Part shown: piece after piece, positions 6,429-10,554 of the stretch
How positions within the stretch are numbered: the first letter of the stretch is position 1
How the letters are laid out: each line of letters opens with the position of its first letter
Assembly: GCA_023415605.1 (NCBI GenBank)
Contig: JAEZKB010000081.1
Coordinates: forward strand, 1-10,554
Source: Pseudomonadota bacterium
Lineage (GTDB): Bacteria > Pseudomonadota > Alphaproteobacteria > Rhizobiales > Devosiaceae
Reading direction: 5' to 3'
DNA length: 10,554 bases
The notes under the pieces: generated by a model
What the model saw: the letters and a program-made list of their open reading frames with translations, nothing else
Told to the model about the DNA's origin: nothing
The model's database searches: none
Translations under genes and position numbers: made by a program

Positions 6429-7315
6429 TGGTCTGGGATCGGGTCCTCGTCGTCGGCGACGTGATGACGGATGTCATCGTCAAGCCGGAGGGGCCGCTGG
6501 TGCGCGGCTCGGACCGGCGGGCCGCGATCCAGAGCCGGCCGGGCGGGTCGGGCGCGAACCAGGCGGTATGGCTGGGGTCGATGGGCACGAAGGTCAGCTT
6601 CGTGGCCCGGGTCGGCGCCAAGGACAAGCCGCATCTCGAGGCCTATCTCAAGGGTTTCCATGTCGACCCGCAGCTGGTGGCGGACCCGCAAAAACCATCG
6701 GGCGTGCTGGTAACGATCGTCGATCCGGACGGAGAACGAAGTTTTCTCACCGATCGGGGCGCCAACCTGGCGCTGTTGCCCTCGGACATGCCGGTGTGGC
6801 TGCTCGACGAGACGCGGCTGGTGCTGGTCTCGGGCTATTCGCTTTTCGCCGAAGGGCCGCGTCGGTCGGTGCAGTACCTGGCGGAGGAGGCGCGGCAGCG
6901 GCAGATCCCGATCGCGGTCGATGCGGCCTCGGTAGGGTTCCTGCGCGAGGTGGGGGTGCGCACGTTCTTCGAGTGGACCAAGGGGTTTTCGACGCTGTTC
7001 GCCAATTCCGACGAGGCCGAGGCGCTGGCAGGCACCGACGATCTCAACGACCAGATGATTGCGCTGGGAGCGCATTTCGAGCGGGTGATCATCAAGCGAG
7101 GCGCGCGCGGTGCGGCGGTGGGCAATGTCCGAGGCGTGCGGCTGGAGAAACCGGCCCCCTTCGTCAATGTTGTGGACACCACCGGCGCCGGTGATGCGTT
7201 CGCGGCGGGATTTATTTCCGCTGAACTCTCCGGGGCGGATGAGGCGACGGCGCTGATGCGGGGCATCGAGGCGGGTTCGCAGGCGGTGCAGACGCTTGGT
7301 GGACAGCCGGACTAG
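6428..7315 (+). CDS. psuK: PfkB-family carbohydrate kinase, probable pseudouridine kinase
   Basis: A 295-residue ribokinase/PfkB-fold kinase. Visible motifs are the first PfkB signature GGSGANQA (39-46), the NSDEAE stretch (193-198), and the second signature DTTGAGDAF (250-258), with D256 as the expected catalytic base and GAGD forming the anion hole. Its overlap with psuG (TGATG) argues that it phosphorylates pseudouridine to the 5'-phosphate that PsuG then cleaves. In E. coli the order is psuK-psuG; here it is reversed. PfkB kinases as a group also act on ribose, adenosine and other sugars, so substrate assignment rests on context. The frame is open back to 5828 inside psuG, but those codons are a shadow. 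Its TAG stop lies within a CTAG shared with the convergent neighbour. Confidence 0.88.
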   Translation: MVWDRVLVVGDVMTDVIVKPEGPLVRGSDRRAAIQSRPGGSGANQAVWLGSMGTKVSFVARVGAKDKPHLEAYLKGFHVDPQLVADPQKPSGVLVTIVDPDGERSFLTDRGANLALLPSDMPVWLLDETRLVLVSGYSLFAEGPRRSVQYLAEEARQRQIPIAVDAASVGFLREVGVRTFFEWTKGFSTLFANSDEAEALAGTDDLNDQMIALGAHFERVIIKRGARGAAVGNVRGVRLEKPAPFVNVVDTTGAGDAFAAGFISAELSGADEATALMRGIEAGSQAVQTLGGQPD

Positions 7316-7929
7316 TCCGCGGCGGAGCACCAGTCGAAGAGGTTGGGCTTGTAGTCCGGTTTCGTGCCGTCGATGTCGCCGAGTTCGGCAAGATAGGCGG
7401 TGTGGACGGCATCGCGGGTCAAAGTGAGGTCTAGGTCCCAGCAGCCGCGGGCGAGCTGGTGGGTGGCGTCATCAAGGGTGGTCTCGAAACCGTCCCCGAC
7501 GACTTTGCCCAGCACGCGGATCACCTCGCCGGTGGGATCGACATAGATGCGGCCCTGGCGCGTCAGAGCCGGGCCGTCGGTAGCCATGTCGGGTGAGGTC
7601 ATCTCGGTGTAGACGAAGGCGAGCGTGCCGTCGGGGCGGTAGCAGAAGGTCTGCTCCTCGCTGGCGATGCCGTCGATGAGGAAGCGGCGCTTGAGGACCG
7701 AAGGTCCATAGCCATCGTCGCCCTGATCCCAGAATTCGAAGAAGTCGGCATAGCCGCCATCGTGGACGCGGCGCCAGCCGAACCAGTTGTCGGGTTGGGC
7801 GTCAATGTGCGCCGTGCAGGCCACATAGGCGTCGCGGACTTCGGCGATAGCTGGGCTGTCCTGCGCCATGGCCGGAGTAAGGCCCCCGGTGGCAAAGAGG
7901 ACTGCAGCCAGGATCGGACGGAGGGTCAC
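7312..7929 (-). CDS. Exported protein of unknown function with four cysteines
   Basis: I do not recognise this 205-residue protein. The GTG start (7929) overlaps the stop of the upstream small membrane protein as GTGA and has GGAG seven bases ahead. It begins with a signal peptide (residues 1-22: hydrophobic LRPILAAVLFATGG, then TPAMA and QD), so it should be secreted to the periplasm. The mature part is acidic and rich in aromatic residues (DNWFGWRRVHDGGYADFFEFWDQ region, 47-69). It has four cysteines at 38, 96, 163 and 201, enough for two disulphides. There is no lipobox or membrane anchor. An upstream extension of the frame to 8049 would overlap the membrane gene and bury the signal peptide, so it is rejected. 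Its stop overlaps that of psuK. Confidence 0.8.
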   Translation of the reverse strand: MTLRPILAAVLFATGGLTPAMAQDSPAIAEVRDAYVACTAHIDAQPDNWFGWRRVHDGGYADFFEFWDQGDDGYGPSVLKRRFLIDGIASEEQTFCYRPDGTLAFVYTEMTSPDMATDGPALTRQGRIYVDPTGEVIRVLGKVVGDGFETTLDDATHQLARGCWDLDLTLTRDAVHTAYLAELGDIDGTKPDYKPNLFDWCSAAD

Positions 7930-8126
7930 TGTGCGGCTCCGGCAGTGCGACGTTTCCAGCGGCGGACGACCAGAACAGTGACAAGGATCGCGGCGAATAG
8001 CTCGGGATAGATCAGCACCATGCCCCACCACGCATTGCCACCGAGCCACGAGGTCACTGCGATGCCAAGGAAGGCCAAAGCTATGAAGCTGCCAACGAAG
8101 ACAAAAAAGAGGGCGAGCAAGCGCAT
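7926..8126 (-). CDS. Small two-helix inner-membrane protein of unknown function
   Basis: A 66-residue hydrophobic protein. Two membrane helices are clear, at about 3-25 and 35-54, joined by a short GGNAWWG turn and followed by a basic tail (RRWKRR, 55-60) that should stay in the cytoplasm, putting both ends inside. No family is recognised. The ATG (8126) has only a weak G-rich ribosome binding site. The stop overlaps the GTG of the downstream exported protein by GTGA, so the two are probably translated as a pair. The 99 bp separating it from the livF-like gene stop (8226) hold no convincing terminator, so read-through from the Liv operon is possible. The clean membrane topology and the overlap support a real gene despite its size. 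Confidence 0.7.
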   Translation of the reverse strand: MRLLALFFVFVGSFIALAFLGIAVTSWLGGNAWWGMVLIYPELFAAILVTVLVVRRWKRRTAGAAQ

Positions 8127-8225
8127 GATGGGCCCCGGGTTGCGACGGGGCGATCTAGTGCCGGGCGCCTGAATGACGGCTGAACAGGGAAAGCCGGTCC
8201 GCGGCGGGCAACGAAAACCCGGCCG

Positions 8226-8999
8226 CTAGATGGCAAGGTATTCCTTGCGGAGGTCGGCGTTGTCGAGGACCGACTGCGCGGAGCCGGTATAGGCGACTTC
8301 GCCCGTATCGAGGATGACGGCGCGATCAGCAAGTTTCAGCGCCGCGATGGCGTTCTGCTCGACAATGATGGTGGTGATGCCAAGCGCCTTGATCTCGTTG
8401 AGGATCTTTTCGATCTCCTGGACGATGACGGGGGCGAGGCCCTCATAGGGTTCGTCGAGGAGGAGAAGCTTCAGGTCGCGGGCCAGAGCGCGGGCGATGG
8501 CGAGCATCTGCTGTTCGCCGCCCGATAGGGTCACGCCTTCCTGCTTGCGACGCTCGGCGAGGCGCGGGAAGTGTGAATAGATGCGGTCGAGATCCCAGCC
8601 GTGGCCGGGGGCCACCTTGGTGATGGTGAGGTTTTCCTCGACGGTGAGGCCCTGAATGATGCGGCGGTCTTCCGGCACCAGCTGGATGCCGGCGCGGGCG
8701 GCCTCGAAGGCTTTCATCTTGTGGACGGGCTGCCCGTCGAGCCAAATCTGGCCGGCCTGCAGCGTCGGGTTGTCGACACGGGCGATGGTGCGCAGCGTCG
8801 AGGTCTTGCCAGCGCCGTTGCGGCCGAGCAACGCCAGAATCTCGCCGTGACGGATGTCGAAGCTGACGCCCTGCACGATGTAGCTCTCGCCATAATAGGC
8901 GTGGATATCCTCGACGGCGAAGAAAGGCTTCTCACGCTCGACGACGGTAGTCGTCGACGCAGCGGCGGGAACGGCTTCATCCATGGTCATCGCACTCAT
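8226..8999 (-). CDS. livF: Branched-chain-amino-acid-type (HAAT) ABC transporter ATPase, LivF-like
   Basis: A 257-residue cytoplasmic ATPase, one of the two that drive a HAAT-family importer. Motifs are intact: Walker A GRNGAGKT (59-66), LVPEDRRIIQGLTVEENL in the Q-loop region (107-124), signature LSGGE (158-162), Walker B LLLLDEP (178-184), and VEQN (213-216), where this branch usually has glutamine in place of the switch histidine. There is no C-terminal regulatory domain, as expected for LivF. It has about 25 extra N-terminal residues (Ala/Thr/Val-rich) before the conserved FFAVEDIHAYYGES start. The ATG overlaps the livG-like stop as TGATG, with GAGGAGG about ten bases ahead; ATGs at codons 4 and 6 are possible alternatives. 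Relatives carry leucine, urea, amides or other small molecules; the substrate cannot be read here. Confidence 0.92.
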   Translation of the reverse strand: MSAMTMDEAVPAAASTTTVVEREKPFFAVEDIHAYYGESYIVQGVSFDIRHGEILALLGRNGAGKTSTLRTIARVDNPTLQAGQIWLDGQPVHKMKAFEAARAGIQLVPEDRRIIQGLTVEENLTITKVAPGHGWDLDRIYSHFPRLAERRKQEGVTLSGGEQQMLAIARALARDLKLLLLDEPYEGLAPVIVQEIEKILNEIKALGITTIIVEQNAIAALKLADRAVILDTGEVAYTGSAQSVLDNADLRKEYLAI

Positions 9000-9790
9000 C
9001 AGTGGGTCGCCTCCTCAAGCCGATGGGCGCCGCCCAGATAGGCCTCCTGCACCTTGACGTTGCCGCGGACCTCGTCGGGGAGACCCTCGGCGATGATGCG
9101 GCCGCCGGAGAGGACGGAAATCTTGTCGGCCAGAGAGAACACTACATGCATGTCGTGTTCAATGATGACCTTGGTCATGCCGCGGGCCTTGATCTTCTTG
9201 AGCAGCTCGATGGTGGTGTTGGTGTCGTGGCGCGACATGCCGGCGGTGGGTTCGTCGAGCAGCAGCAGACGTGGATGCTGGATGAGGCACATGGCCAGCT
9301 CCATGCGGCGCTTGTCGCCGCGGGAGAGCGCGCCGGCATGGCTGTCGCGGCGCTCGTAGAGGCCGACATCCTCGAGGATAGCCTCGGCTTCCTCGCGTAC
9401 GGCGGTCTCCGAGTCGAGCGACTTGAGGATGTTGATACGGAAGGCGCCGTCGCGCTTGGCGAAAGCAGGCGCCATAACGTTCTGCAGCACCGAGAGATCG
9501 GGGAAGATTTCCGGGGTCTGGAAGACGCGGACGACGCCGAGCTGGTTGATCTCGTGCGGCTTCTTGCCGGTGAGCACCTTGCCGTCGAAGACCACGGCGC
9601 CGCGCGAGGGGGCGAGGCGGCCGATGATGACGTTGAGCAGGGTCGACTTGCCGGCGCCGTTGGGGCCGATGATGGCGTGGGTCTTGCCCTCTTCGACCTG
9701 CAGGTCGATGTCGGCGAGGGCGTGCAAGCCACCGAACTGCTTGTGCACATCGGCGACGTGCAGGACGACGTTTTTCTGGGCCTCGGTCAT
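8999..9790 (-). CDS. livG: Branched-chain-amino-acid-type (HAAT) ABC transporter ATPase, LivG-like
   Basis: A 263-residue cytoplasmic ATPase pairing with the LivF-like protein. It has Walker A GPNGAGKST (42-50), Q-loop Gln91 (RVFQTPEIFPDLSVLQNV), Walker B LLLLDEP (175-181) and switch His212 (IIEHDMHVVFSLAD, strongly LivG/UrtD-like). The signature motif is unusual: LSRGDKRRMELA (155-166) instead of LSGGQ, LivG's LPYGQQR or UrtD's LSHGQK as I recall them, with Asp where Gln is usual. This may mark a distinct HAAT subgroup with a different substrate. The ATG (9790) has GGAG seven bases ahead and starts 4 bp after the livM-like stop. The C-terminus (YLGGAH) is the usual LivG ending. Confidence 0.93.
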   Translation of the reverse strand: MTEAQKNVVLHVADVHKQFGGLHALADIDLQVEEGKTHAIIGPNGAGKSTLLNVIIGRLAPSRGAVVFDGKVLTGKKPHEINQLGVVRVFQTPEIFPDLSVLQNVMAPAFAKRDGAFRINILKSLDSETAVREEAEAILEDVGLYERRDSHAGALSRGDKRRMELAMCLIQHPRLLLLDEPTAGMSRHDTNTTIELLKKIKARGMTKVIIEHDMHVVFSLADKISVLSGGRIIAEGLPDEVRGNVKVQEAYLGGAHRLEEATH

Positions 9791-9794
9791 CGGT

Positions 9795-10554
9795 CTACTC
9801 CGCGGGCTGGACGCGGACGGCGCCCGGTGATGTGGGTGGCGTGCGGCGGCGGAAGAGTCCGCCGACGCGGCGCGCGCCTTCCATGATGCCGCCGGGGAGG
9901 AAGACCACGACGAGCACGAAGATCAGGCCGAGCGTGAGGTTCCAGCCTTCGCCGACGAACTTGCTGGCCACGGCCGAGACCGGGTCGCCGATCTCGGGCG
10001 GCAGGAACGAGAAGAAGCGATGCACGACGTTCTCGTTGAAGGCCGAGAAGATGTTCTCGAAGTATTTGATGAGCCAGGCGCCCAGCACCGGGCCGACCAG
10101 CGTGCCGACGCCGCCGAGTATGGTCATCAGCACCACCTCGCCCGAGGCGGTCCACTGCATGCGCTCGGTGCCGGCCAGCGGATCGGTGACGGCAAAGAGC
10201 GCACCGGCGAGGCCGGCATACATGCCGGAGATGACGAAGGCGGTGAGCGCGTAGGGCCGGGTGTTGAAGCCGGTGTAGTTCATGCGCGTCTGGTTGGACT
10301 TGATGGCCCGCAGCATCATGCCGAAGGGCGACGTGAAGATCTTCTGGGTGATGAAGAAGGCAATGAGCAGCACCACGGCGCAGAAGTAGAAGGCGCCGAT
10401 GCCGTTGAAGGTGTTGCCGAGCAGGCTCGCCGAGGGCAGGCCGGACGGGCGCGCAGCGAGGGCGGTGTCGATGATGCGCGGGTCCTGCAGGGTGAGCTGC
10501 AGCGAGGTCTCGCCATTGGTGATCGGGGTGAGCACCGAATAGGCGAGGTTGTAG
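9795..10554 (-). CDS. livM: Branched-chain-amino-acid-type (HAAT) ABC transporter permease, LivM-like (partial)
   Basis: The C-terminal 252 residues of an inner-membrane permease; the coding frame stays open through the right edge of the window (codons up to 10553), so the start is missing. A GTG at 10535 is an internal valine, not a start. Membrane segments are seen around FNGIGAFYFCAVVLLIAFF, PYALTAFVISGMYAGLAGAL, VLMTILGGVGTLVGPVLGAW and LTLGLIFVLVVVFLPGG. The SGEVVLMTILGGVGTLVGP block is the LivM/LivH hallmark, and the LRAIKSNQTRMNYTGFN stretch is the cytoplasmic coupling region. Full-length LivM proteins are longer, so some helices lie beyond 10554, where the LivH-like permease and binding protein are also expected. 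It heads the LivM-LivG-LivF order seen here. Confidence 0.92.
   Translation of the reverse strand, partial: YNLAYSVLTPITNGETSLQLTLQDPRIIDTALAARPSGLPSASLLGNTFNGIGAFYFCAVVLLIAFFITQKIFTSPFGMMLRAIKSNQTRMNYTGFNTRPYALTAFVISGMYAGLAGALFAVTDPLAGTERMQWTASGEVVLMTILGGVGTLVGPVLGAWLIKYFENIFSAFNENVVHRFFSFLPPEIGDPVSAVASKFVGEGWNLTLGLIFVLVVVFLPGGIMEGARRVGGLFRRRTPPTSPGAVRVQPAE

Noticed and set aside
5828..7315. 495-codon frame that would fuse part of psuG to psuK
   Set aside because: The first 200 codons lie in the wrong frame of psuG; the true psuK start is the ATG at 6428, overlapping the psuG stop.
8127..8225. Possible terminator after the livF-like gene
   Set aside because: A GCCGG/CCGGC pairing is present but the stem is interrupted and no proper U-tract follows on the minus strand.
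10533..10535. GTG as start of the livM-like gene
   Set aside because: The frame continues open to the window edge with plausible residues, and LivM proteins are longer, so this is an internal codon.
1..10554. Mobile elements, CRISPR arrays, tRNAs, phage or defence genes
   Set aside because: I looked for transposase motifs, spaced direct repeats and tRNA-like folds and found none. Every confident gene belongs to housekeeping, transport or salvage families except the two small unknowns.

Overview
The window is GC-rich, densely coded bacterial DNA with the gene content and protein style of an alphaproteobacterium, most likely a member of the Hyphomicrobiales (a Devosia-like organism is my guess from general resemblance, not from a search). 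Genes are tightly packed, start and stop codons often overlap (TGATG, ATGA, GTGA), and two ABC importer operons of the kinds that are abundant in this order are present. I see no mobile element, CRISPR array, rRNA or tRNA.

Layout. Positions 1-302 carry, on the minus strand, an FMN riboswitch (302 down to 161) followed by a leader with two GC-rich palindromes; the controlled gene starts at a GTG at 9-7 and lies almost wholly outside the window. A lone VOC/glyoxalase-superfamily gene (510-995, +) follows. Next comes a complete minus-strand operon, read from 5090 down to 1018, for a putrescine/spermidine-type ABC importer in the order binding protein, ATPase, permease, permease (potF-potG-potH-potI layout). 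A GC hairpin sits between the binding-protein gene and the ATPase gene.

A 387-bp divergent intergenic region (5091-5477) separates that operon from a plus-strand pair: pseudouridine-5'-phosphate glycosidase (psuG, 5478-6428) and a PfkB-family kinase, probably pseudouridine kinase (psuK, 6428-7315). Together these would phosphorylate pseudouridine and split the C-C glycosidic bond to uracil plus ribose 5-phosphate. The region contains a good sigma70-like promoter for psuG and a 7-bp inverted repeat with an 8-nt spacer.

Convergent with psuK, and sharing a CTAG palindrome as overlapping stop codons, are two small minus-strand genes of unknown function: a 66-residue two-helix membrane protein and a 205-residue exported protein with four cysteines. 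The right end (8226-10554, minus strand) is the distal part of a branched-chain-amino-acid-type (HAAT/Liv) ABC importer: livM-like permease (cut by the window end), livG-like ATPase and livF-like ATPase. Its binding protein and LivH-type permease are expected beyond 10554.

How it may fit together: psuGK is a small nucleoside-salvage/catabolic operon with no dedicated pseudouridine transporter in the window. It lies between two importers whose substrates cannot be read from sequence, so either might supply it, but this is only a positional inference. Nothing here amounts to a clearly novel system; the best leads are the riboswitch leader palindromes, the divergent potF/psuG control region and the unknown two-gene envelope cassette.
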